Source: an uncultured Verrucomicrobiales bacterium
Lineage (GTDB): Bacteria > Verrucomicrobiota > Verrucomicrobiia > Verrucomicrobiales > Akkermansiaceae
Length of the DNA: 35,157 nt
Assembly: GCA_937958875.1 (NCBI GenBank)
Contig: CALGMJ010000037.1
Coordinates: forward strand, 1 to 35,157
Reading direction: 5' to 3'
The translations under genes and the position numbers were made by a program. The notes under the pieces were generated by a model. The model saw only the letters and a program-made list of their open reading frames with translations, was not told the DNA's origin and did no database searches. Of the stretch, positions 16,903 to 23,948 are shown in pieces (the stretch's first letter is position 1; each line of letters begins with the position of its first letter).

Positions 16903-18735
16903 TCACACAATTCCAAGCCCGAGCTCTCGCACCTTTTTTTCAAAGGCAACTCGCTGTGCCGCGGGAATGACAAACTGCCTCTCGGAACATCGGGAACAGA
17001 GCTTCTTGAGAGACTTTTCAGACTCAATCCGATCAGCAGTGGAAACCGATCGGCATTCGTATAAAAATGCTTCTCCGATATTCTTCAGGGCTTTTCCATT
17101 TTCGAGACCAGCTTTGAAGAAAACCAGCACCTCCTTAGGGAGATCCCCCTCATGACATTCCTCGAGAAAAGTGACGAAGCCATCAAGGTCCTGCCCGCGT
17201 TCGACAGCATCCCGTGCTTTCAGGGGATCGAGACGCCAGGACTTCTTGGTCAACGGTTTCGCCCAAGTCTCTAAAAGGAAACTATCCGCAGGCGAGAGGA
17301 TGTCTGATTTTAGAGAAATAGTGAGGTCCGCCTTGATCTCCAGCTGGAGAGACGTGTTCTGAAGCGCAGATTGATAATCATCGCGATGTCCCAGACAATA
17401 AGCCCCCAGATGGGTAATTCGAAATGCTCGCAATCCATCGTAGCGAGAGAGCCACGTTAAATTGTCAGCACCCCACTGATCACGATAATCATCCATGGCA
17501 AACTTAGGTGCTATATAGGCGATATCGATCAAGCCAAGGGTCGCAGCATACTCGAAAAGAAAACTCATGAGATAACGCCCCTGAATGACACCCCACGTCC
17601 CGTAACCATCGTAGCCCAAGCTGCCATATTCCCGGTCACATAAATACAGTTTCCAGGAATCTTTCGTGACCAGAAATTGAAAGTTTTCAGCCTGCATGTA
17701 ACTGAAAAATTTAGGCAAATCGATCCATTCTTTGGCAGGACATTGTGCCAGCGCTTCTAGAATGACTTTCCGCCGTTCAGGCTTGGCGGTCATGTGTCCC
17801 TTGGCTTGCTGCCCTCTGATTTCGTCGACTCGATTAAACTCGTCAAACTTACTGTTAGAAATCCACTTTTTCCAAACCTGCTTCACTAGTTCGTGGCTAG
17901 GTTTCCCTAGTGCCTTGATGCCCGCAGGACTGAGCTTCGACCGAGTGCCATTTTTTCCGATGAGACCACTGACCTGAAGAAGCCTCACCCACCCCACCGG
18001 CTTAATCATTCCAATGACCTGATCGTATGAAGACCGATCCTTCGGACAGGCGATCTCTGGCGGGAAAAAGTCTCCCCCGGACAGACATTCTAAAATTTTG
18101 GCTTCGCCAGATGCCGTGGGCATTCCAGTTTTTTCAGTGGCTTTGAAATTTCCCTGCTCAGCCAGCCTTAAGAGAGTCATCAGCTCAGAAAGCGCCTCGT
18201 GCTCCGTCTCCCGGATGAATAGCCCATCCTCCTGAGCTGGTTCTGGAATCACCGGCACCTTTAAGGGGGCAGGCTTCGAAACAAATTCCTGTAGCCGCAC
18301 GGCCACATCGACCGGAACTCGCAGCCTTCTATCGTGATACCTCACATCATACAGAAACAAGTTGAGCCGGGTCGCTCTATCCGGATCAAAATAGTCCCCG
18401 AAAGAACGCTCCCCGTCCTTGGGTGGTCTCATGAATCCAGGAATCCGCCCGTATTTCGCCATCACTTGTTTCGAATCATAAAAACCACCTTCAGAATAGC
18501 AGGCTTCAGCAACCGCTGCCTGCTCGATCTGAGTCAGCAAATCCCATTCTCCACGGATCCGGGAAGCTGATAATCCCTCTTCAATCGCCTCAATCAAATC
18601 AGCCTTGCGCGCACTCTTTGCTGAAATCCCCAAAAGCCTGACCCGATATTTCAATTTATCCACATTCTGTTCAAAAAGTAGCTCGTGTAGAGATGAAGCG
18701 TTCATAAATTCGCGCGAGCTTCTCTGACCCGACAT
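16903..18735 (-). CDS. Protein with SAP-like N-terminus and XPB/Ssl2-N-terminal-like (Helicase_C_3) region, no helicase core
   Basis: A 610-residue soluble protein. Residues about 15-50 resemble a SAP-type DNA-binding helix pair (LLFEQNVDKLKYRVRLLG then KSARKADLIEAIEEGL). The middle holds winged-helix-like stretches (for example QVIGMIKPVGWVRLLQVSGLIG). The part around LQLEIKADLTISLKSDILSPADSFLLETWA, followed by WRLDPLKARDAVERGQDLDGFVTFLEE (both described in part), matches the pattern of the XPB/Ssl2 N-terminal domain found in bacterial helicase-associated proteins. No Walker A or DEAD/DEAH motif is present, so it is not a helicase itself. GTG 18738 and ATG 18735 are adjacent starts; ATG is chosen. 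It may lead a minus-strand operon with lemA and the protease. The function is unknown. Confidence 0.6.
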   Translation of the reverse strand: MSGQRSSREFMNASSLHELLFEQNVDKLKYRVRLLGISAKSARKADLIEAIEEGLSASRIRGEWDLLTQIEQAAVAEACYSEGGFYDSKQVMAKYGRIPGFMRPPKDGERSFGDYFDPDRATRLNLFLYDVRYHDRRLRVPVDVAVRLQEFVSKPAPLKVPVIPEPAQEDGLFIRETEHEALSELMTLLRLAEQGNFKATEKTGMPTASGEAKILECLSGGDFFPPEIACPKDRSSYDQVIGMIKPVGWVRLLQVSGLIGKNGTRSKLSPAGIKALGKPSHELVKQVWKKWISNSKFDEFNRVDEIRGQQAKGHMTAKPERRKVILEALAQCPAKEWIDLPKFFSYMQAENFQFLVTKDSWKLYLCDREYGSLGYDGYGTWGVIQGRYLMSFLFEYAATLGLIDIAYIAPKFAMDDYRDQWGADNLTWLSRYDGLRAFRITHLGAYCLGHRDDYQSALQNTSLQLEIKADLTISLKSDILSPADSFLLETWAKPLTKKSWRLDPLKARDAVERGQDLDGFVTFLEECHEGDLPKEVLVFFKAGLENGKALKNIGEAFLYECRSVSTADRIESEKSLKKLCSRCSERQFVIPAAQRVAFEKKVRELGLGIV

Positions 18736-18823
18736 CACGAGTCAACCACCTCTAAAGGGTGAAAAGAGCGTCTCAAAGCGGTTCTTGCCCTCCTTCAGGT
18801 TCTAGTTTACTCCCAACCCAGTC

Positions 18824-19852
18824 ATGCCAGTCGCGACACCAGAACAATACAGACAGATGCTCGATGCTGCCCAAGAGGGTGGATACGCATACCCGGCCAT
18901 CAACATCACCTCCCTCACCACTGCCAGCGGCGCGCTCAAAGCTTTCGCCGAGGCAAAGTCCGACGGTATCATCCAGGTCTCCACTGGTGGTGGCCAGTTC
19001 GCTTCCGGCACCAGTGTCAATGACGCCGCTTTTGGAGCCATCGTCCTCGCCGAAGCCGTTCATCGCCTTGCGGAAAAGTATGACGTCCTCGTCGCACTTC
19101 ACACCGATCACTGCCACCCTGAAAAGGTCGACAGCTTCCTACGTCCTCTTCTGGACGCTTCCCGCGCCCGCATTGCCGAAGGCAAAGGTCCCCTTTTTCA
19201 ATCTCACATGTTTGACGGCTCCGTTGTCGACCTCGACGAGAACCTTAAAATTTCTGCCGAACTCCTCAAGGAGTGTGCAGAGCTCGACATCATCCTCGAA
19301 GTCGAAGCTGGCTGCGTAGGTGGAGAAGAAGACGGCCACGACACCTCCGGCCTTCCTGCGGAAAAACTCTACACCACCACCGAAGACATGCTGCAGGTTT
19401 ATGAAACCCTCAGCCCGATCGGCCGCTTCATGTTTGCTGCCACCTTTGGAAACGTGCACGGAGCCTACAAGCCCGGCGCAGTTCAGCTGAAGCCCACCAT
19501 CCTCCGCGATGGCCAGAAGGCAGTCATGGATAAGCACGGTAAAGACGCTGAGATGGACCTCGTTTTCCACGGTGGATCCGGCACCTCCAGCGAAGACCTT
19601 CAGGAGACCCTCGACTACGGGGTGATCAAGATGAATATCGATACCGACACCCAGTATGCGTTCTCCCGCCCCATCGTCACGCACATGGCTGAGAACATCG
19701 AAGGGATGCTGAAAATCGACGGCGAAGTCGGTAATAAGAAGTGCTACGACCCTCGTAGCTACCTCAAGAAAGCCGAAGTCTCTCTCGCCGCACGCATGAA
19801 GCAAGCTTGCGATGAGCTCCGCTCCTCAGGAAATTCCATTTACGCCTCGTAA
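18824..19852 (+). CDS. fbaA: Fructose-bisphosphate aldolase, class II
   Basis: A 342-residue zinc aldolase that cleaves fructose 1,6-bisphosphate to dihydroxyacetone phosphate and glyceraldehyde 3-phosphate, and reverses this in gluconeogenesis. Seen in the sequence: HTDHCH at 93-98 with the presumed catalytic Asp95 and zinc ligand His96, GGEED at 166-170, NVHGAYKPG with zinc ligand His212, and FHGGSGT with zinc ligand His249 and phosphate-binding glycines. The length and GGEEDG motif fit the type A subgroup, as in Escherichia coli FbaA. It is transcribed alone: a strong terminator follows 18 bases after the stop. The 88-base divergent gap upstream showed no convincing promoter or ribosome binding site. 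Confidence 0.96.
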   Translation: MPVATPEQYRQMLDAAQEGGYAYPAINITSLTTASGALKAFAEAKSDGIIQVSTGGGQFASGTSVNDAAFGAIVLAEAVHRLAEKYDVLVALHTDHCHPEKVDSFLRPLLDASRARIAEGKGPLFQSHMFDGSVVDLDENLKISAELLKECAELDIILEVEAGCVGGEEDGHDTSGLPAEKLYTTTEDMLQVYETLSPIGRFMFAATFGNVHGAYKPGAVQLKPTILRDGQKAVMDKHGKDAEMDLVFHGGSGTSSEDLQETLDYGVIKMNIDTDTQYAFSRPIVTHMAENIEGMLKIDGEVGNKKCYDPRSYLKKAEVSLAARMKQACDELRSSGNSIYAS

Positions 19853-19869
19853 AATTTCCGTCAACTTTC

Positions 19870-19902
19870 AAAGGCCCGCCTGCAACATGGCGGGCCTTTT
19901 TT
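19870..19902 (+). terminator. Strong intrinsic terminator of the aldolase gene
   Basis: The arms AAAGGCCCGCC (19870-19880) and GGCGGGCCTTT (19889-19899) pair perfectly over 11 bp around an 8-base loop. A run of six T at 19897-19902 follows. This is a textbook rho-independent terminator. It ends only 8 bases before the ATG of the next gene. Confidence 0.92.
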
Positions 19903-19910
19903 ACACAGCC

Positions 19911-20696
19911 ATGTCAGAAGAAAACACCTCCCCAGACGCGCCCGTAGCGAAACCTGGAGCCCAGCAGGATAATCCCCTCGCCGACATCATCGTCAATGTC
20001 TTGCTCCCGGTCATGATCCTGAGCAAGTGCAGTAAAGCTGGGGAAGAATGGTATCAGCTCGGCCCTTATGTCGCCATCACTCTCGCCCTCGCTATCCCAC
20101 TGATCTACGGGATCTGGCATTTTATTCAGAAGAAAAAAGTGAACCTCTTCTCCGCCGTCGGCATCGGCAACGTTCTCCTCACCGGCCTCATCACCATCTA
20201 CCTCTTCTCTTCCGACGACCCCGGCACTCGTAAGCTCGCCCCCTACCTCTTTGGCATCAAGGAAGCCGTCCAGCCACTCATCCTCGGCTCTCTCTTCCTC
20301 CTCACTCATAAGCGTAAGAGCCCACTCTTTAACGCCTTCATCTATAACGATGGCGTCTTTGATCACTCCCGGATTCAGCGGGCCCTGAAGAAGAATGATA
20401 AAGTCCCTGAGCATAAGGAACTCCTCTGGAAATCGACTCTCCTATTCTTCGGTTCCTTCTGCCTCTCCGCCATCCTCAACCTCGGCCTCGCCTACTACTT
20501 CATGCATGACCTCAACCCGCATGCAGAAAACTGGAGAGAACTCTACAATGAAGACGTCGGCCGCATCACCGGCTGGGGTTACCTTGTCATCGGAGTCCCC
20601 CTTCTCATCATTGGTGGCTTCATCCTCTTCCGCCTCATCAAAGGGCTGAAGGAACTCACTGGCCTGGAAACTGAAAAAATCCTGCAGGCAAGATAA
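19911..20696 (+). CDS. VC0807-like multi-pass membrane protein
   Basis: A 261-residue membrane protein with a charged N-terminus and about six hydrophobic segments (IIVNVLLPVMILSKC, YVAITLALAIPLIYGIW, AVGIGNVLLTGLITIYLF, AVQPLILGSLFLLTH, LLFFGSFCLSAILNLGLAYYF and YLVIGVPLLIIGGFILF). The order of an LLP-x-MILSK motif, an ALAIPLIYG segment and a KKKVNLFS loop fits the VC0807 family, whose function is not known. The open frame extends up to 19812 inside the aldolase gene. I choose ATG 19911 because the upstream part overlaps the aldolase and the terminator and does not look like a membrane-protein leader. There is no Shine-Dalgarno sequence in the 8 bases after the terminator. Confidence 0.65.
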   Translation: MSEENTSPDAPVAKPGAQQDNPLADIIVNVLLPVMILSKCSKAGEEWYQLGPYVAITLALAIPLIYGIWHFIQKKKVNLFSAVGIGNVLLTGLITIYLFSSDDPGTRKLAPYLFGIKEAVQPLILGSLFLLTHKRKSPLFNAFIYNDGVFDHSRIQRALKKNDKVPEHKELLWKSTLLFFGSFCLSAILNLGLAYYFMHDLNPHAENWRELYNEDVGRITGWGYLVIGVPLLIIGGFILFRLIKGLKELTGLETEKILQAR

Positions 20697-20704
20697 GAAA
20701 TCGA

Positions 20705-20819
20705 AACCACTGATTCCTAAAAAAACATCTCTCATCTACCTCCACTGTCCAAGCAATCAGTCTTAATCAGCGAAATCAGTGGTTCCCCCTCCATTCTGTA
20801 AATTTTGTTCATTCTGTCT
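20705..20819. repeat. Composite intergenic array of degenerate 9-10 bp tandem repeats
   Basis: Two short arrays lie in the 184-base gap before the bat operon. Array 1 has three units starting at 20755, 20765 and 20774 (AATCAGTCTT, AATCAGCGA, AATCAGTGG). Array 2 has three 9-base units at 20793-20801, 20802-20810 and 20811-20819 (ATTCTGTAA, ATTTTGTTC, ATTCTGTCT), followed by an A run. An inverted copy of the last array-1 unit, AACCACTGATT, lies at 20705-20715 and can pair with AATCAGTGGTT at 20774-20784 across 58 bases. From memory, related intergenic motifs occur in many unrelated environmental bacteria. I could not search for this. Confidence 0.7.
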
Positions 20820-20880
20820 AAAAAAAGACTCCTTCATTTCCCCATATCCAGTCTGGAAGCTTCAGATTTCCTGATCTAAC

Positions 20881-21906
20881 TTGCGCCTGTTCGTGACCGA
20901 ATTTTTCAAGCATTTCCATTTTGCCCAACCATGGTGGCTTCTTTTGTTAGCCGTCATTCCGCTGCTCTGTTTTCTGGGCTACCGACGTGGGGTCAATAAC
21001 TACCTCATCTTCCCCACTCTGCGAGTGATCGGAACCCTGGGAGCGAAGCCAAAAAACCGCACTTGGCGTTTCGGCCCTCTGCTCATTCCACTCGCACTCA
21101 TCCCAGCCATCATCGGGATGGCCCGCCCTCAGTGGCAAAAACACTTCGAGACCCGCAATGCCAGCGGAATCGATATCATCGTGGCTCTCGACACTTCCGT
21201 CTCCATGGAAATTCGAGATTTCGTATCTCGGGAAGATCAAATCATCCGCCCCATTCGCCGTCTTGACGCTGCGAAAAATGTGATCGCCAATTTCATCGAA
21301 GATCGCCCGGACGACCGCATCGGCATCGTTAGCTTCGCGGCTCGTCCTTACACCGCCTCAGCCCTCACCATGGATCATGACATCGTGATCGAAAAACTAG
21401 GCGAACTCGTTTCCGTGCAAGGTGATGAAGGCGGCACTGCCATTGGAAGCGCGATCGCTGCGTCCGCGACCCGTCTTGAACAACTTCAGGAATCCAAGAG
21501 TAAAATCGTCGTCCTCGTCTCGGATGGTGAAAGTAACTCTGGCCAGCTTACTCCGCTAGAAGCCGCTGATCTCGCCGCCGAGATCGGCATCAAGATTTAT
21601 CCCATCGCGATTGGCACCGAAGATGGCCGCCTCCCCAACGGCCGCCAAGTGGTCCAGCAGGTGGAATTCGATGTCGAAACATTGAAAGAAATTGCAGAAA
21701 AAACCGACGGTGAATTTTACCGTGCTACCAACTACTCCGGTCTCGAAGATGCTTTTAAAACCATCGATGAACTCGAAAAAACAGAGGTCGAACGCGAGCG
21801 CTGGACCAAGTCACGCGAACTTTTTCACTACTTCGCCGGAGCCTCAGTTCTCCTTCTAAGCCTGATTCTGGCTTACACCGCTTTCAATCCCCCCCCTCTC
21901 CCCTAA
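20881..21906 (+). CDS. batA: Aerotolerance-type VWA-domain membrane protein BatA
   Basis: A 341-residue protein with two N-terminal transmembrane helices (about 18-35 and 65-80), a von Willebrand factor A domain (about 97-300) and a C-terminal helix (about 317-335). The metal-ion-dependent adhesion site is intact: DTSVS with Asp104, Ser106 and Ser108, GGTAIGSAI and the SDGESNSG loop. This is the BatA layout from Bacteroides aerotolerance operons. BatA-type proteins are thought to form a membrane complex with BatB. An in-frame stop at 20872 limits the start to TTG 20881 or GTG 20893, and neither has a clear ribosome binding site. It is the first gene of a three-gene operon, 11 bases before batB. 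No moxR or DUF58 gene precedes it. Confidence 0.9.
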   Translation: MRLFVTEFFKHFHFAQPWWLLLLAVIPLLCFLGYRRGVNNYLIFPTLRVIGTLGAKPKNRTWRFGPLLIPLALIPAIIGMARPQWQKHFETRNASGIDIIVALDTSVSMEIRDFVSREDQIIRPIRRLDAAKNVIANFIEDRPDDRIGIVSFAARPYTASALTMDHDIVIEKLGELVSVQGDEGGTAIGSAIAASATRLEQLQESKSKIVVLVSDGESNSGQLTPLEAADLAAEIGIKIYPIAIGTEDGRLPNGRQVVQQVEFDVETLKEIAEKTDGEFYRATNYSGLEDAFKTIDELEKTEVERERWTKSRELFHYFAGASVLLLSLILAYTAFNPPPLP

Positions 21907-21917
21907 GCTCTGACACG

Positions 21918-23942
21918 ATGACATTTGTCGACCAAACCTGGCTCTGGCTGATCGTCCTCCTGCCCTTCATTGGAGCAGCGGCGGTCATGATCTGGATTCG
22001 CAGAGGTAAGCGCTGGCACCAGATGATCGCGCCTCGCCTACGCTCTCGCCTGAGTGAGAAACGCTCCGGCCGATGGCATTTCATCTCCCTCTTTCTCGCC
22101 CTGCTTGGCTTAGGTTCCATCATCATTGCCCTCGCCCAGCCTGAAGGGGGCGAAGAATTTGAAGAGCGCAAAACCGAAGGACGAAACATCCTCTTCTGCC
22201 TCGATATTTCACGCAGCATGCTCGTGGAAGATGTCACCCCGAGCCGGCTCGTCGCGGCGAAGGCTGCGGCCCAGGAAATCATGGACGAGTTCCCCAACGA
22301 CCGCGCCGGGCTCATGATCTTCGCGGGAGAAACAGACGTTCAAGTCCCCCTCACCATTGACCGGTCCTACGTCCGTCGCGCCATCCAAGAAACCACGACC
22401 TGGGATCTCCCTACGGGCGGCTCTGACCTCGCTCGCGCCATTCGTGATGCGACCGAGAACCTCGTCAAAACAGGCCAGAAAAGTAACGTCATGATTCTTC
22501 TCAGCGATGGAGAAGAACATACCGAAGGCTTAGCCAACGCCGCCCGTGAAGCCAGAAAAGCGGGCATTTTTGTCTATGCGCTAGGGTTTGGAACCAAGGC
22601 CGGAGGCATGATTCCTGACACTCGACAACGTGATGGCCGCTTCCGAGATATACGTGGAAACGTCATCAACAGCGCTCTCAACGACACCTCTCTTCGCCTC
22701 ATTGCTCAAGAAACTGACGGAGTCTATTCTCAAGGGGTCGGTCCCGCCTTCCTGAAGAAGCTGGGCGAAACGATCAATGACATGGAAGCTTTCGAGTCAG
22801 AAGGTAAACATCTGCGCGTTGCGAAACCGCTCTTCCAGTGGTTCCTTCTCCCCGGTATTCTACTCATCATGATTTCACTCATCCTCCGCCTCGTACCCAC
22901 GCTCCGCCATGGCGCTACGGCACTCATTTTATTTGCCGCTATCTGCGGGAATCTCAGAGCGGATGAAATCAAAGACGGACGAGCTGCTCTCGAGGAAAAA
23001 GATTTCACCCAAGCAGCCCGCCATTTCTCTGCCGCCGCCCGCGAGAGTTCAGGTAAGAAAGCGGCCCAGCTCAATCTCGCCGCCGGAGCAGCCTCCTATC
23101 AGGCGAAAGACTGGCTCAGTTCTTCGGCCTCATTTAGCGAAGCCTTGCGTAGCGACAGTAAAAAGCTGCAAGAGAAAGCCTATCTCGGACTCGCAAACAG
23201 TATCTTCTATCGTGGAGCTGAAGAAGAGGATGAGGAAAAGCAAGAAAAGCTTTGGAATGACTCAATCGAAAATCTCAACGAAGCTCTCTCTCTGAATCCA
23301 GATAGTAAGGAAATCAAAGCAAACCTCGAAGCCGTTGAAGAACAGCTCGCCGCCCTGAAGAAGAAGCAAGAGGAAGAAAAACAACAGGAAGAGCAAAAAG
23401 ATCAGCAGCAAGAGCAGGATCAAAATCAAGACGGTAAAGACGAGCAGGAGAATCAGGATCAGCAAAATAAGAACGGCGAGCAGGATCAGAAAGACTCACA
23501 GAACCAAGAGGGAGAAAACGGGGAAGAAAATAAGGAGGAGGAAGGCTCTGACGGTCAGCAACAAAAAGAAAAAGACCAACAGGAGAAAGAAGGCGATCAA
23601 GGCAAGGAAGGCGAAGAACAAAAGGAAGGTCAGGGAGAAAACGAAAAGAAGAAAGACGACTCACAGAACAGCCAAGGAGAGGGTGAGCAGGATCAAAATG
23701 ATCAAAAAAACCAACAATCCGAGCAGGAAAAAGCTCAACAGGAAGCTCAAGAAAAGGCTGAAAAAGAACGCCAGCAAAAACAACAACAGCAGGCTCAACA
23801 AGCACAGCAACAGCAGCACCAACAGCCAGAATCTCCGAAAGAACTCGCCCGCCGTATTCTCCGAGAAAATGCTGACTTAGGCCGACGCCCTCCCAGACAG
23901 TGGAACCGTGCCATGCCCCGCAGACCCCTCAAAGATTGGTAA
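21918..23942 (+). CDS. batB: BatB-BatC fusion: VWA domain plus TPR and acidic Gln/Glu-rich tail
   Basis: A 674-residue protein. Residues 1-325 are BatB: helices at about 7-27 and 55-73, a VWA domain with MIDAS DISRS (Asp96, Ser98, Ser100) and SDGEEHTEG, then a helix at about 306-326. Residues about 328-346 (HGATALILFAAICGNLRA) look like a signal peptide ending at a small residue. After it comes a BatC-like TPR region (about 347-470). Residues 481-639 are low-complexity, almost wholly Gln, Glu, Lys, Asp, Asn and Gly. The last 31 residues are ordered, Arg-rich and end in KDW, as I recall for BatC. The tail is unlikely to be structured. The gene starts 11 bases after batA and ends 6 bases before batD. 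Confidence 0.9.
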   Translation: MTFVDQTWLWLIVLLPFIGAAAVMIWIRRGKRWHQMIAPRLRSRLSEKRSGRWHFISLFLALLGLGSIIIALAQPEGGEEFEERKTEGRNILFCLDISRSMLVEDVTPSRLVAAKAAAQEIMDEFPNDRAGLMIFAGETDVQVPLTIDRSYVRRAIQETTTWDLPTGGSDLARAIRDATENLVKTGQKSNVMILLSDGEEHTEGLANAAREARKAGIFVYALGFGTKAGGMIPDTRQRDGRFRDIRGNVINSALNDTSLRLIAQETDGVYSQGVGPAFLKKLGETINDMEAFESEGKHLRVAKPLFQWFLLPGILLIMISLILRLVPTLRHGATALILFAAICGNLRADEIKDGRAALEEKDFTQAARHFSAAARESSGKKAAQLNLAAGAASYQAKDWLSSSASFSEALRSDSKKLQEKAYLGLANSIFYRGAEEEDEEKQEKLWNDSIENLNEALSLNPDSKEIKANLEAVEEQLAALKKKQEEEKQQEEQKDQQQEQDQNQDGKDEQENQDQQNKNGEQDQKDSQNQEGENGEENKEEEGSDGQQQKEKDQQEKEGDQGKEGEEQKEGQGENEKKKDDSQNSQGEGEQDQNDQKNQQSEQEKAQQEAQEKAEKERQQKQQQQAQQAQQQQHQQPESPKELARRILRENADLGRRPPRQWNRAMPRRPLKDW

Positions 23943-23948
23943 ACACCA

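Noticed and set aside
18759-19319. 186-codon plus-strand frame overlapping the aldolase start
   Set aside because: Its Ser/Pro-rich translation lies in another frame of the clearly identified aldolase.
19139-19804. 221-codon minus-strand frame opposite the aldolase gene
   Set aside because: It is fully antisense to fbaA, with no recognisable motif and a composition typical of a mirrored highly biased gene.
23358-23835. The purine-rich tract as a CRISPR or tandem-repeat array
   Set aside because: There is no constant repeat unit or spacer pattern, and the reading frame of batB continues through it to a conserved C-terminus.
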